Part shown: in pieces, positions 41,584 to 49,143 of the stretch
Position numbering within the stretch: the stretch's first letter is position 1
Layout of the letters: each line of letters opens with the position of its first letter
Source: a virus
Strand: one strand, 5' to 3'
DNA: 50,502 nt
Virus record (IMG/VR): IMGVR_UViG_3300034111_000677
Span: 1 to 50,502 of that record
Position numbers and translations under genes: made by a program
Notes under the pieces: generated by a model
What the model saw: the letters and a program-made list of their open reading frames with translations, nothing else
The model's database searches: none
What the model was told of the DNA's origin: nothing

Positions 41584-42279
41584 ATGTCAAAATACAAAGT
41601 AAGCGAACACATTCGTAACAATCTAAAAGCATCAAACAAACGTTTCTGGGCAGGTGATAACATCTCAGAATACATCACAGAAGAAAACAAAGAACTATTA
41701 ATTGACGAAGCAACTGAAGCCTTTGAAAGTGTGCTAGATACATTGCTTATTGATCGCGAGAATGATCCAAACAGTCACGGCACAGCAAGACGTCTTGCTA
41801 AAATGTACTTCAATGAGATCATGGCAGGTCGTTATGAACCTGCTCCCGATGCCACTGCTTTCCCAAATGATTCTGCAGATCGTTATGAAGGTATGCTAGT
41901 AGTTCGTAGTGAACTACGTAGTATGTGCAGTCATCATCACCAACCCGTTAGTGGTGTTGCTTATATTGGTATTATTGCTGCAAATAAACTTATTGGCTTA
42001 TCTAAATATACACGTATTGCTCAGTGGTGCGCTCGTCGAGGCACACTTCAAGAAGAACTTGCTAATGACATTGCCAGAGAGATTATGAAGGCAACTGATG
42101 CTAATGATGTAGCAGTTTATATACAGGCTGTGCATGGTTGTTGCGAAAATAGAGGTATTATGGCACACTCTAGTTTAACACAGACTACTGTGCTAAAGGG
42201 CGCATTTAATAGAGATGCTGGTACTAAGCAAGAATTCTTTGATAATGTAAAACTCCAACAGCAGTTTGCGCCACGATAG
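41584..42279 (+). CDS. folE: GTP cyclohydrolase I
   Basis: A 231-residue protein from ATG 41584 with GGAGA before it; an upstream in-frame TTG overlaps the -10 region. The zinc and catalytic motifs are SMCSHHHQPVSG (C115, H117/H118), GLSKYTRI and HGCCENRGIMA (H184, C186), followed by TQTTVLKGAF. It converts GTP to dihydroneopterin triphosphate, the first step to tetrahydrofolate and 7-deazaguanines. With queD (46731), queE (43135) and dpdA (34150) it most likely feeds 7-deazaguanine synthesis for DNA modification. Confidence 0.92.
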   Translation: MSKYKVSEHIRNNLKASNKRFWAGDNISEYITEENKELLIDEATEAFESVLDTLLIDRENDPNSHGTARRLAKMYFNEIMAGRYEPAPDATAFPNDSADRYEGMLVVRSELRSMCSHHHQPVSGVAYIGIIAANKLIGLSKYTRIAQWCARRGTLQEELANDIAREIMKATDANDVAVYIQAVHGCCENRGIMAHSSLTQTTVLKGAFNRDAGTKQEFFDNVKLQQQFAPR

Positions 42280-42288
42280 GGAATAGTT

Positions 42289-42630
42289 ATGAAATGGTTT
42301 GATAATTGGATTCAGCGTTGCTACAACCGTGCTCGTGAGCGTGATGAACTTATTGAAGTTGATGATTGGGATGAACCAAAACGTAGTCGTCGTGGGCGCC
42401 TTGATAAAGGAGGTCCTATTAGTTCCGGCACACGCAGAGTAGAGCATAACTACGATGATGACAGTGTTATTACTTTTAAAATCTATGGTGCCAATGGTGG
42501 TAAGATTGTAGAAACATCACGTTGGGATGAAAAGAAAGATAACGAAAGTATCAGACGTTATGTCATTGACGAGAACGCAGATATGGCAGAAAGTTTAAGT
42601 AAGATTGTTACTATGGAATATATGAGATAA
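42289..42630 (+). CDS. Hypothetical charged protein in the folE operon
   Basis: A 113-residue protein with an amphipathic N-terminus (MKWFDNWIQRCYNRARERDE), a basic middle (EPKRSRRGRLDKGGP) and a beta-rich C-terminal part (SVITFKIYGANGGKIVETSRW, core SVITFKIYG). I know similar small proteins from aquatic T4-like phages without assigned role. It is placed 9 bases after folE and 3 bases before the phosphoribosyltransferase, so it is co-transcribed with 7-deazaguanine genes. No catalytic motif is visible. Confidence 0.5.
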   Translation: MKWFDNWIQRCYNRARERDELIEVDDWDEPKRSRRGRLDKGGPISSGTRRVEHNYDDDSVITFKIYGANGGKIVETSRWDEKKDNESIRRYVIDENADMAESLSKIVTMEYMR

Positions 42631-42633
42631 ATT

Positions 42634-43128
42634 ATGACTATTGAAAAAAAGTATTACGAATATCTACACATACACGATATGGTTGCTAATATTGTATCTC
42701 AAATGTACAAGGACAACTGGCGTCCAGACTACGTTGTTGGACTTACACGCGGCGGATTGATTCCAGCAGTTGTTATGAGCAACGTTTATCATATTCCCAT
42801 GGAAACACTTAAGGTTAGTCTGCGTGATAGCGATACTGAATCCGAAAGTAACCTGTGGATGAGTGAAGATGCGTATAACGGTAAAAACATTCTTATTGTA
42901 GATGACATTAATGACACAGGTGCTACATTAGATTGGATTATTAATGATTGGCAAAGCACTTGTCACCCATCTGATGAGCATTGGTCTAATGTTTGGGGTA
43001 ACAATGTGCGCTTTGCTGTGCTAATTGATAACTTGAGCAGTAACTTTAGTCGCACTGTAGACTATTCAGCAAAAGAGATTAACAAAGCAGAAAAAGACGT
43101 ATGGATTGTTTACCCTTGGGAAAGATAG
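42634..43128 (+). CDS. Phosphoribosyltransferase
   Basis: A 164-residue type I phosphoribosyltransferase. VVGLTRGGLIPAVVMSNVY is the N-terminal strand-loop-helix, ILIVDDINDTGATLDWI the PRPP-binding acidic pair and loop, and DVWIVYPWER the final strand. Relatives convert purine bases and PRPP to nucleotides. Being placed between folE and queE, it could recycle guanine released when DpdA replaces it, or activate a 7-deazapurine. Both are inferences; ordinary purine salvage is the simplest reading. Its codon use matches its neighbours. Confidence 0.82.
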   Translation: MTIEKKYYEYLHIHDMVANIVSQMYKDNWRPDYVVGLTRGGLIPAVVMSNVYHIPMETLKVSLRDSDTESESNLWMSEDAYNGKNILIVDDINDTGATLDWIINDWQSTCHPSDEHWSNVWGNNVRFAVLIDNLSSNFSRTVDYSAKEINKAEKDVWIVYPWER

Positions 43129-43134
43129 GTTATT

Positions 43135-43983
43135 ATGAAATTAAAAATTAGTGAGATATTTTATAGTGCGCAAGGCGAAGGACGCTTTATTGGCGTTCCG
43201 TCGTTGTTTCTGCGTACATTTGGCTGTAACTTTACCTGTGGCGGGTTTGGTATGCCTAGAGGCACAGTCAGCACAGAACGCAATGTAATCAAAGTAGAGC
43301 AATATAAGAACTATACCGATCTTCCATTGGTTAATACAGGCTGTGATAGTTATGCTAGTTGGGATCCACGCTTTAAAAGTCTAAGTCCATTATTATCCAT
43401 AGACGAAACAGTTAAGCAGATGTTAGATGTTGTTCCTAATAACAACTGGCAACAACCAAATGGTAATAACGTACATTTAGTTATAACAGGTGGGGAGCCG
43501 TTGCTAGGATGGCAACGTTCGTTTCCTAAGTTGTTAGCACATGATGATATGTTTAACTTGCTTAACTTAACATTTGAAACAAACGGCACACAAGAATTAC
43601 ATGATGACTTTGCGGCATATTTGAAACTATGGAAAAGACAAGCACGTGAAATTACATTTAGTGTAAGTCCAAAGTTAAGTGCCAGCGGCGAAACTTGGGC
43701 CGACGCTATCAAACCTGAGATTGTAGCAAGTTATGAGAAAGTTGGTACAACTTATCTCAAGTTTGTTATTGAAACACCTAATGACTTTGATGAAGTTGAT
43801 CGTGCTGTGACAGCGTATAGAACAGCAGGGTTTACTGGTATGGTTTATGTTATGCCCGTTGGTGGTGTTGTTAGTGTGTATGATGGTAACAAGTTCCATA
43901 TCGCAGATGAAGCAATGACACGTGGTTATTATTACAGCCCAAGATTACATGTTGATCTTTGGGGTAACAGTTGGGGGAAATAG
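43135..43983 (+). CDS. queE: 7-carboxy-7-deazaguanine synthase (radical SAM)
   Basis: A 282-residue radical SAM protein. EIFYSAQGEGRFIGVPSLFL is the QueE-type substrate segment. FGCNFTC gives C31 and C35; the third cluster Cys is probably C70 in NTGCDSYASWD, after a 34-residue insertion typical of a phage subclass (bacterial QueE has C-x3-C-x2-C). LVITGGEPLLGWQ is the GGEP SAM-binding motif. It converts carboxy-tetrahydropterin to 7-carboxy-7-deazaguanine (CDG). No queC follows in this window, so the modified base could be CDG itself, or host enzymes may continue to preQ0. Confidence 0.85.
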   Translation: MKLKISEIFYSAQGEGRFIGVPSLFLRTFGCNFTCGGFGMPRGTVSTERNVIKVEQYKNYTDLPLVNTGCDSYASWDPRFKSLSPLLSIDETVKQMLDVVPNNNWQQPNGNNVHLVITGGEPLLGWQRSFPKLLAHDDMFNLLNLTFETNGTQELHDDFAAYLKLWKRQAREITFSVSPKLSASGETWADAIKPEIVASYEKVGTTYLKFVIETPNDFDEVDRAVTAYRTAGFTGMVYVMPVGGVVSVYDGNKFHIADEAMTRGYYYSPRLHVDLWGNSWGK

Positions 43984-43984
43984 T

Positions 43985-44458
43985 ATGTGGAATAAAATTA
44001 AAAATGTATTAACAAATATAGCACAGCCCGAAACAGGCAAAGTTGCTCCTATAACCGAAGGCAAGAAGCGCACACAGGTTAAAACACCTAAGGTTACTAG
44101 TACGGATCCAGCGGCTATTAAACCTAAAAAGCCACGTGCTAGTAAAAAGAAAGTAGTAGAAGACCCAGATAAAAAACTTGCTACTAAAAACGGTGAACCT
44201 TGGGTAAAGATATTAAGTATGGATTTAGATCCCGATGATCCAGGTAATGGAGCATTTGAATTAGATTGGAATGATAAATTTGTAGCCAACTTAATACGTG
44301 CAGGATATCAAGGTCGAACAGATGCTGATATTGTAGACAATTGGTTCAAAGCAATATGTCGCAATGTAATCACAGAAGCATACGAACAGGACCAAGCTGA
44401 TCCCGAAAAACGCAGTAATCGACGTGATTTAGGCAATGGTAGAACAGAAATATCTTGA
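43985..44458 (+). CDS. Conserved hypothetical protein with basic linker
   Basis: A 157-residue protein from ATG 43985; the frame continues upstream into queE, but ATG 43985 is the first start after its stop. An N-terminal part (WNKIKNVLTNIAQP) is followed by a Lys/Pro/Thr-rich flexible linker (KPKKPRASKKKVVED) and a folded domain with EPWVKILSMDLDPDDPGNGA, then FVANLIRAGYQG. I recall this domain from unassigned proteins of cyanophages. It could be a DNA-associated protein given the linker. Its stop codon overlaps the -35 region of the next promoter. Confidence 0.55.
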   Translation: MWNKIKNVLTNIAQPETGKVAPITEGKKRTQVKTPKVTSTDPAAIKPKKPRASKKKVVEDPDKKLATKNGEPWVKILSMDLDPDDPGNGAFELDWNDKFVANLIRAGYQGRTDADIVDNWFKAICRNVITEAYEQDQADPEKRSNRRDLGNGRTEIS

Positions 44459-44483
44459 CAACAACACCAAATGAAAGTATAAT
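44455..44483 (+). promoter_or_regulatory. Sigma70 promoter for RNase H gene
   Basis: TTGACA (44455-44460), exactly 17 bases and TATAAT (44478-44483): perfect consensus. The ATG starts 7 bases after the -10 box, so a leaderless mRNA is expected, as for dnaJ. Confidence 0.87.
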
Positions 44484-44489
44484 GTTTAC

Positions 44490-45509
44490 ATGAGATACTT
44501 AATAGTAGATGCAGCAAACACATTCTTCAGAGCCCGACACAGTGCCCATCGTCAAAGCGATACATGGGATAAGTTGGGCTTTGCCATTCATGTTACCCTA
44601 GCCAGTATTAACAAAGCATGGCGTGATCAAAAAGCAGATCATGTTATTGTCTGTTTAGAAGGACGTAGCTGGCGCAAAGACTTTTATACTCCGTATAAAG
44701 CTAATCGAGCAGTGGCACGTGCGGCTAAGACAGAAGCAGAACAAGAAGAAGAACAAATGTTCTGGGACGCTTTTGATAGTCTTAAAACATTCTTAGCTGA
44801 AAAGACTAACTGTACTGTGCTACAACATGGTAACTTAGAAGCTGATGATTTGGTAGCAGGCTGGATACAAACACACCCAACTGACCATCATACTATTGTA
44901 TCAAGTGATACAGACTTCTATCAACTGTTAAGTGAAAACGTTAATCAATATAACGGTATTGCTGACGAATTGCATACACTTACTGGCATCTATGATAAGA
45001 AAGGTAAGCTGGTCTTAGATAAGAAAACTAAAGAGCCTAAGAAGATTCCAGATCCTAAGTTCATCTTGTTTGAAAAATGTATGCGTGGTGACCCTACAGA
45101 TAATATCTTTAGTGCTTATCCTGGTGTGCGTACTAAAGGCACTAAGAACAAAGTAGGCCTAGAAGAAGCGTTTAGTGATAAAGATCGTCAAGGGTATGCT
45201 TGGAATAACCTAATGCTACAACGTTGGACTGATCATAACGGTGATGAACATCGTGTGTTAGATGACTACAATCGTAACGTTACTTTAGTAGACCTAGCGG
45301 CACAGCCCAAAGAGTATAAACTTATGATAGAAGAAACTATCAAAGCTAATGCCCAAGCATTAAATCGTCCTATGGTAGGTGCGCAATTCTTAAAGTTCTG
45401 CGGCAAGTATGACCTAGTTAAACTAAGCGACAATGCCAGCAACATGGCAGAATGGATGACGGCTAGTTACCCTGCGCAGGCAGTAACATTGTATCATTTA
45501 ATTAATTAG
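44490..45509 (+). CDS. rnh: T4 RNase H-type 5'-3' exonuclease (FEN/PIN)
   Basis: A 339-residue flap-endonuclease-family protein. MRYLIVDAANTFFRARH gives the first catalytic Asp, LEADDLVAGWI and SSDTDFYQLL the central Asp residues, and CMRGDPTDNIFSAYPGVRTKG the helix-hairpin-helix metal site. T4 RNase H (305 residues) removes RNA primers of lagging-strand fragments. The start is at the ATG because the first strand begins there; there is no ribosome site, consistent with leaderless translation. It follows the 7-deazaguanine operon and precedes another nuclease gene. Confidence 0.88.
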   Translation: MRYLIVDAANTFFRARHSAHRQSDTWDKLGFAIHVTLASINKAWRDQKADHVIVCLEGRSWRKDFYTPYKANRAVARAAKTEAEQEEEQMFWDAFDSLKTFLAEKTNCTVLQHGNLEADDLVAGWIQTHPTDHHTIVSSDTDFYQLLSENVNQYNGIADELHTLTGIYDKKGKLVLDKKTKEPKKIPDPKFILFEKCMRGDPTDNIFSAYPGVRTKGTKNKVGLEEAFSDKDRQGYAWNNLMLQRWTDHNGDEHRVLDDYNRNVTLVDLAAQPKEYKLMIEETIKANAQALNRPMVGAQFLKFCGKYDLVKLSDNASNMAEWMTASYPAQAVTLYHLIN

Positions 45510-45519
45510 AAAGTAAATT

Positions 45520-46104
45520 TTGATAGATAAATCACAGAAGTTTTTAGCGTTAGACTTAGAATTAAACCAACCAAGTGGTAAGATCATTCAGGTTGGTGTT
45601 GCCATCGGCAGTGCAAATGATAAGTTTGAAAATTATATAACTAAGAAATGGTACATCGATCCAAACGAACCAATTGATCAATTTATTATCGACTTGACTG
45701 GTATTACTGATCATGATATTAGATTAAACTGTGTAAGTCATGCTACAGTTGCACGTGAACTTAGTGACTTGATCAAACAACATAACACTTGGATCAACCC
45801 AATCACTTGGGGTGGTGGTGACAGTAGAGAATTATTAGATGAGTTCTGCAAGAACTATGTCGACTTCCCACACTTCGGACGTCGTTGGATTGATTGTAAA
45901 ACTTTCTATACGTTTATGATGTTTGCTCGAGGCAAGAACCCCAGTGGCGGACTTGCTAGTGCTATGGGCACATTCAAACTACAGTTTAAAGGTACAGCGC
46001 ACAGAGCAGACATTGATGCAGTTAATACTCTTGCTTTATTCTTTAAGTTCTTAGAGCGACAACGTGGACTTGAAAACTTACTACATGATGCTAAAGTTAT
46101 ATAG
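45520..46104 (+). CDS. DnaQ-like DEDDh 3'-5' exonuclease
   Basis: A 194-residue protein starting at TTG 45520. FLALDLELNQPSGKIIQVG carries D-x-E (ExoI), LTGITDHDI and SHATVARELSD the second motif region, and HRADIDAVNTLALF the His and Asp of ExoIII. This is the DEDDh exonuclease fold used for proofreading, RNA end trimming or nucleotide recycling. Polymerase gp43 already has its own proofreading domain, so this one more likely degrades nucleic acid. A Gly-rich segment (WGGGDSRELL) is unusual. It overlaps the next gene by 20 bases. Confidence 0.78.
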   Translation: MIDKSQKFLALDLELNQPSGKIIQVGVAIGSANDKFENYITKKWYIDPNEPIDQFIIDLTGITDHDIRLNCVSHATVARELSDLIKQHNTWINPITWGGGDSRELLDEFCKNYVDFPHFGRRWIDCKTFYTFMMFARGKNPSGGLASAMGTFKLQFKGTAHRADIDAVNTLALFFKFLERQRGLENLLHDAKVI

Positions 46105-46594
46105 TTCTTTTATACTAGCCATTATCTTAATTGGGTGTGCTACTCCGGAAATAACCAAACTCAGCGAGCAAGACTATAAGGTTGTGGGTAAGCTTCATAA
46201 AGAAGAATACGATGAAATAATTACCATAGTCAAGCAACATCCTAATCAACCATTGAATTTTTATGTTACGTCAATTGGTGGTACTAGTGAAGATTTGTTA
46301 GATGCTATGGATACAGTACATCAACACGGGCTAGTCAATTGGTATTCAGTAGACTATTGTGACAGTGCCTGTGCTATCATGGCCTTAGCCACACATCACG
46401 CTAATGGTGAGTTCAAACTACATTCGTTCTATTCTCGTAGTCATCATCAAGTACTTGCGGCGCCAGGGTACAACGAACGTATACTAAAAAAGTTAAACTC
46501 GTACGGATACGACACAGATCGTATACATCATATGTTTGACAGTGTAGAACAGTTATGGCCAATAGTTATTGAAGATGGCAAAATAATTGATTGA
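46085..46594 (+). CDS. Lipoprotein with ClpP/crotonase-like fold
   Basis: A 169-residue protein starting at ATG 46085 (the reading frame extends seven codons upstream, but the signal peptide begins here). Signal and lipobox FILAIILIGCAT (Cys18) indicate a lipoprotein. NQPLNFYVTSIGGTSEDLLDA (GG turn) and YCDSACAIMALATHH (S94 in DSAC) resemble the oxyanion turn and S-A-C nucleophile of the ClpP-like periplasmic proteases. The catalytic His could be among HSFYSRSHHQ. Possibly a host-envelope protease or exclusion factor. It overlaps the upstream exonuclease gene, so translation is coupled. Confidence 0.6.
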   Translation: MMLKLYSSFILAIILIGCATPEITKLSEQDYKVVGKLHKEEYDEIITIVKQHPNQPLNFYVTSIGGTSEDLLDAMDTVHQHGLVNWYSVDYCDSACAIMALATHHANGEFKLHSFYSRSHHQVLAAPGYNERILKKLNSYGYDTDRIHHMFDSVEQLWPIVIEDGKIID

Positions 46595-46619
46595 CTTTGA
46601 AACAAAACCTAAATATACT
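46591..46619 (+). promoter_or_regulatory. Sigma70 promoter for the queD operon
   Basis: TTGACT (46591-46596), a 17-base spacer and TATACT (46614-46619). The late-type CTAAATA (46609-46615) overlaps the -10 box, so one site could serve both phases. Confidence 0.75.
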
Positions 46620-46638
46620 ATATAGATAAGGAATGATT

Positions 46639-46731
46639 ATGGCACACGTATTTGATAAAACATTACAAGTTATAACAGAAGAAACTAAACAAAAAATGAG
46701 AGATTCACACATCAAAAGGAAATTAAAATAA
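46639..46731 (+). CDS. 30-residue small protein before queD
   Basis: ATG 46639 with AAGGA spaced 6 bases upstream opens a 30-residue frame ending in TAA at 46729-46731, whose last base is the A of the queD ATG (TAATG). The sequence MAHVFDKTLQVITEETKQK is charged and helical. It may be a leader peptide that couples translation to queD or a genuine small protein. Its ribosome site and placement after a consensus promoter make it credible. Confidence 0.55.
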   Translation: MAHVFDKTLQVITEETKQKMRDSHIKRKLK

Positions 46732-47282
46732 TGGCACATATTATAGATAAGTCGTTTGAGTTTTGCTATGGTCATCGGGTGCATACCCAGACACTAAATG
46801 GCGAGTATGCCGCTGATTTGAAATGTGCTTGCCGCCATTTACACGGGCATGAAGGTAAGATGCAGGTGTTCTTAAAAAGCCCAACTGGCGTTTTAGATCC
46901 AACTGGTATGGTCACTGACTTCCGCCATTTAGAATGGTTGAAGAAATGGATTAATGAATACATTGATCATCAGTTTATGCTGGATGTTAATGACCCATTG
47001 TTTGGTCAATTAATTGGACCTCGTACAATGATTCCTGTGTACATTCCAGAAACAGATCAGTATGCTGGTAGTATACTTGATTTGAGTGACTTAGAACCCA
47101 ACACACCAGAATATGAATACTATGAAGGCTTCTTTATTGTAGACTTTGTTCCAACTAGCGAAAACTTATCAAGTTGGATGGCAGACCTAGTAGATGCTAA
47201 GATGAAGAAACTAAATGTAACAGTAGATCGCATTGATTGGTGGGAAACTCCTAAGTCACGCAGTACTTTTATTAAAGGTTAA
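46731..47282 (+). CDS. queD: 6-carboxytetrahydropterin synthase (QueD)
   Basis: A 183-residue T-fold enzyme. Zinc-binding His residues are H15 in CYGHRVH and H38/H40 in RHLHGHEGK; C32 or C34 in KCACRH is the catalytic Cys; TDFRHLEWLKKW is the family D-F-x-x-L; DHQFML and the final VDRIDWWETPKS give the catalytic His/Asp and Glu. It turns dihydroneopterin triphosphate from FolE into carboxy-tetrahydropterin for QueE. It is separated from folE-queE by 2.7 kb and has its own promoter. The protein is longer than E. coli QueD (121) owing to inserts near 95-125. Confidence 0.88.
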   Translation: MAHIIDKSFEFCYGHRVHTQTLNGEYAADLKCACRHLHGHEGKMQVFLKSPTGVLDPTGMVTDFRHLEWLKKWINEYIDHQFMLDVNDPLFGQLIGPRTMIPVYIPETDQYAGSILDLSDLEPNTPEYEYYEGFFIVDFVPTSENLSSWMADLVDAKMKKLNVTVDRIDWWETPKSRSTFIKG

Positions 47283-47284
47283 TT

Positions 47285-47650
47285 ATGACTACTACTGTCT
47301 TTATTCTACTAGCATTGTTCGGCATTAAACATTTCTTAGCAGATTTTTTGCTACAGTTTGACTATATGCTACGTGAGAAAGGCATCTACGGAGCAGAAGG
47401 CGGCATACATCATTCAGCTCTACATGCTGCGTTTACTTTTTTAATCTTAGTGTTCTTTTGCCATAGTGCCAATGATGTTATTGTACTTGCTCTAGCAGAT
47501 GGTGTTATACATTACCATGTTGATTGGGTAAAACAACAACTAAACCGAGGACTTACCACAGCCAATCATATGTTTTGGGTATGGATGGGTGCTGATCAAG
47601 GTCTGCATTACTTAACATATATAGGAATTATCTATGTCGGAACAGTATAA
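47285..47650 (+). CDS. DUF3307-like small membrane protein
   Basis: A 121-residue protein with hydrophobic stretches near 3-16, 48-60, 62-73 and 105-120. The signature KHFLADFLLQFDYMLREK, then HHSALHAAFTFLIL and ALADGVIHYHVDW, matches DUF3307 inner-membrane proteins, which are usually of unknown function and occur in plasmid and phage genomes. Conserved His residues in membrane-facing positions suggest metal or substrate binding. It starts 2 bases after queD, so is co-transcribed. It overlaps the following gene by 17 bases. Confidence 0.7.
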   Translation: MTTTVFILLALFGIKHFLADFLLQFDYMLREKGIYGAEGGIHHSALHAAFTFLILVFFCHSANDVIVLALADGVIHYHVDWVKQQLNRGLTTANHMFWVWMGADQGLHYLTYIGIIYVGTV

Positions 47651-48200
47651 ACGCTTTTGTGAATTTGAAAAAACCTGCGCAGGTGCGGCTAATTGTGATG
47701 GACCAACTCTTACATTGTTAGCACGAACTATTGTAAAAAATAAATGTTGGGTTGTTGAGAGTGATGGTACTAAGGTAGCCACTATTCTTGCCAACGAAGG
47801 TAGCAACGGAGTTACATTAGTTCACGATGGTCAAAGAGAACGGTTTAGTAGTTTGAAGTTACTTAGTGCTCGTTATAATATTATTATTGATAAAACTAAA
47901 GTAGCTAAAATAGCCAAAGAATCACATGAGGTATATGGATACCCCTGTGAAAATAAACCACAGAATGCCTTATGGGACGTGCAACACAAATTACCAGTGT
48001 TTACTAAAGGTAGTAAAAGTAAGAGTTTCTTCTGTGCCGGTTATTATATTATACAATTTAATAATGGGTGGGTTAAGAGTTACTGCCCTAAGTTAATTAC
48101 TTTAAACAGATATCCTTATCAAGGACCATATAACACACAAGAAGAAATGCAGGTACAATTAAGATTAGCAAACGGAGGGCATGATGGAGAATCAACTTAG
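47634..48200 (+). CDS. Conserved hypothetical protein of T4-like aquatic phages
   Basis: A 188-residue soluble protein. Recognisable parts are WVVESDGTKVATILANEG, NGVTLVHDGQRERFSSLK, YGYPC..KPQNALWDVQ and a C-terminal YYIIQFNNGWVKSYCPKL with LNRYPYQGP. The last segment is very widespread, in my memory, in phages of marine bacteria, but no function has been attached. The beta-rich first domain resembles SH3-like barrels. The ATG is preceded by AGGA inside the upstream gene. It overlaps the next gene by 20 bases. Confidence 0.6.
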   Translation: MSEQYKRFCEFEKTCAGAANCDGPTLTLLARTIVKNKCWVVESDGTKVATILANEGSNGVTLVHDGQRERFSSLKLLSARYNIIIDKTKVAKIAKESHEVYGYPCENKPQNALWDVQHKLPVFTKGSKSKSFFCAGYYIIQFNNGWVKSYCPKLITLNRYPYQGPYNTQEEMQVQLRLANGGHDGEST

Positions 48201-48405
48201 TCTACATTTAAAGGCATTTAACAACCGTGTTAAGGTTATGAATCAAACTAATAGCAAGGACTTAACATTGTCTGCCTTAGATGTGCGTAATCTACATAAT
48301 GATATATTTGAATTGTTAGCTCAAATAGCGGCATTAACAGCAATTAAAGAAGCAGAAGAAGCCGAAGCTGTAGTTAATATTGAAATGGATGGTGGCGGTT
48401 TTTAG
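48181..48405 (+). CDS. Small helical conserved phage protein
   Basis: A 74-residue protein starting at ATG 48181 or at the adjacent ATG 48184. It has a helical core with LKAFNNRVKVMNQTNSKDLTL and LHNDIFELLAQIAAL and an acidic tail (EAEEAEAVVNIEMDGGGF). Similar proteins follow the preceding gene in related phages, as far as I recall, so the pair may act together. No motif indicates an activity. A GGAGG site lies just upstream. Confidence 0.55.
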   Translation: MMENQLSLHLKAFNNRVKVMNQTNSKDLTLSALDVRNLHNDIFELLAQIAALTAIKEAEEAEAVVNIEMDGGGF

Positions 48406-48428
48406 AATTATATATGTAGTTAATTGGC

Positions 48429-48435
48429 ATAAATA
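48429..48435 (+). promoter_or_regulatory. T4-late-like promoter box
   Basis: ATAAATA lies 19 bases before the ATG at 48455 in a short A/T-rich gap. It fits the late-type box used elsewhere. Confidence 0.45.
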
Positions 48436-48454
48436 AACGTAGTAAGGATACTTT

Positions 48455-48742
48455 ATGTCAAGACCAAAGCCAACAGTGCTGTTAGAGCATGTTAATAAAA
48501 CAAATTACAAAAGTGATCAGATTCTAGATTCAGAAGGCATCTGGGCGGTTTTCTTTGATAACCAACCAATCAATCTAAAAACACAAAATATCTTAGTAGC
48601 CTACCCAGGTCCAAAGTATAAGAAAGTTTCATTTAGCAATCCCGGTCACGCAATTAATCTCGCTAAGAAACTTAATGCACTGTTTAAGTCAGAAAAGTTT
48701 TCAGTTGTGCTACTTAAAGCTGGCGATACCATCTATCCATAA
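48455..48742 (+). CDS. Hypothetical 95-residue protein
   Basis: A small alpha/beta protein with ILDSEGIWAVFFDNQPINLK, ILVAYPGPKYKKVSF and a helix ALNLAKKLNALFKS-like (HAINLAKKLNALFKSEKF). The pattern strand-strand-helix with GIWAVFF resembles the small beta-alpha modules found in the internal-protein region, but there is no cleavage tag. An AAGGA ribosome site is present. Function unknown. The last part, SVVLLKAGDTIYP, is a beta hairpin. Confidence 0.5.
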   Translation: MSRPKPTVLLEHVNKTNYKSDQILDSEGIWAVFFDNQPINLKTQNILVAYPGPKYKKVSFSNPGHAINLAKKLNALFKSEKFSVVLLKAGDTIYP

Positions 48743-48744
48743 TC

Positions 48745-49089
48745 ATGTCACGTGCCGAATCACCGCAGTCAATTTGGCAGGATAAGTTTTATCAAATAAC
48801 ACCATACTCAGTAAGTCCTAGCAGTTGGTGGTATAATCCAACTAATCACAACAGTTTACGTTTAACTCAAAGAGCCTATTTGGAAGTGCGTAAACATGTT
48901 AAATTTTATAAGTTTGAACTTAGTCACGACATACGTCCTAAAACGTTTGTACAGCTAGAGCGTTGGTTTAAAGAGCCGTATTACGTACAAAATCGCAAGA
49001 CTATACATATTGTCAGTGACCGCGATGCTATGATGTTGAGTCTACATGCAAACAATCTACAACAATATTTAGATAATCAAAGTCTTTGA
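48745..49089 (+). CDS. Hypothetical aromatic-rich protein
   Basis: A 114-residue protein with many Trp and Tyr residues in the first half (SPSSWWYNPTNHNSLRLTQR) and a mixed second half (HIVSDRDAMMLSLHANNLQQYL). No TM or signal peptide. It starts 2 bases after the preceding gene and has no own ribosome site, so translation is probably coupled. Its stop abuts the -35 box of the next promoter. No family recognised. Confidence 0.5.
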   Translation: MSRAESPQSIWQDKFYQITPYSVSPSSWWYNPTNHNSLRLTQRAYLEVRKHVKFYKFELSHDIRPKTFVQLERWFKEPYYVQNRKTIHIVSDRDAMMLSLHANNLQQYLDNQSL

Positions 49090-49118
49090 TTGACAATCAG
49101 TCACTTTGATAGTATAAT
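49090..49118 (+). promoter_or_regulatory. Sigma70 promoter with palindrome at -35
   Basis: TTGACA (49090-49095), 17 bases and TATAAT (49113-49118), perfect consensus. TGATTG-A-CAATCA (49087-49099) is a perfect dyad over the -35 box and could be an operator. Confidence 0.83.
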
Positions 49119-49143
49119 GATACATATTAATAAGGAGTAAGAC

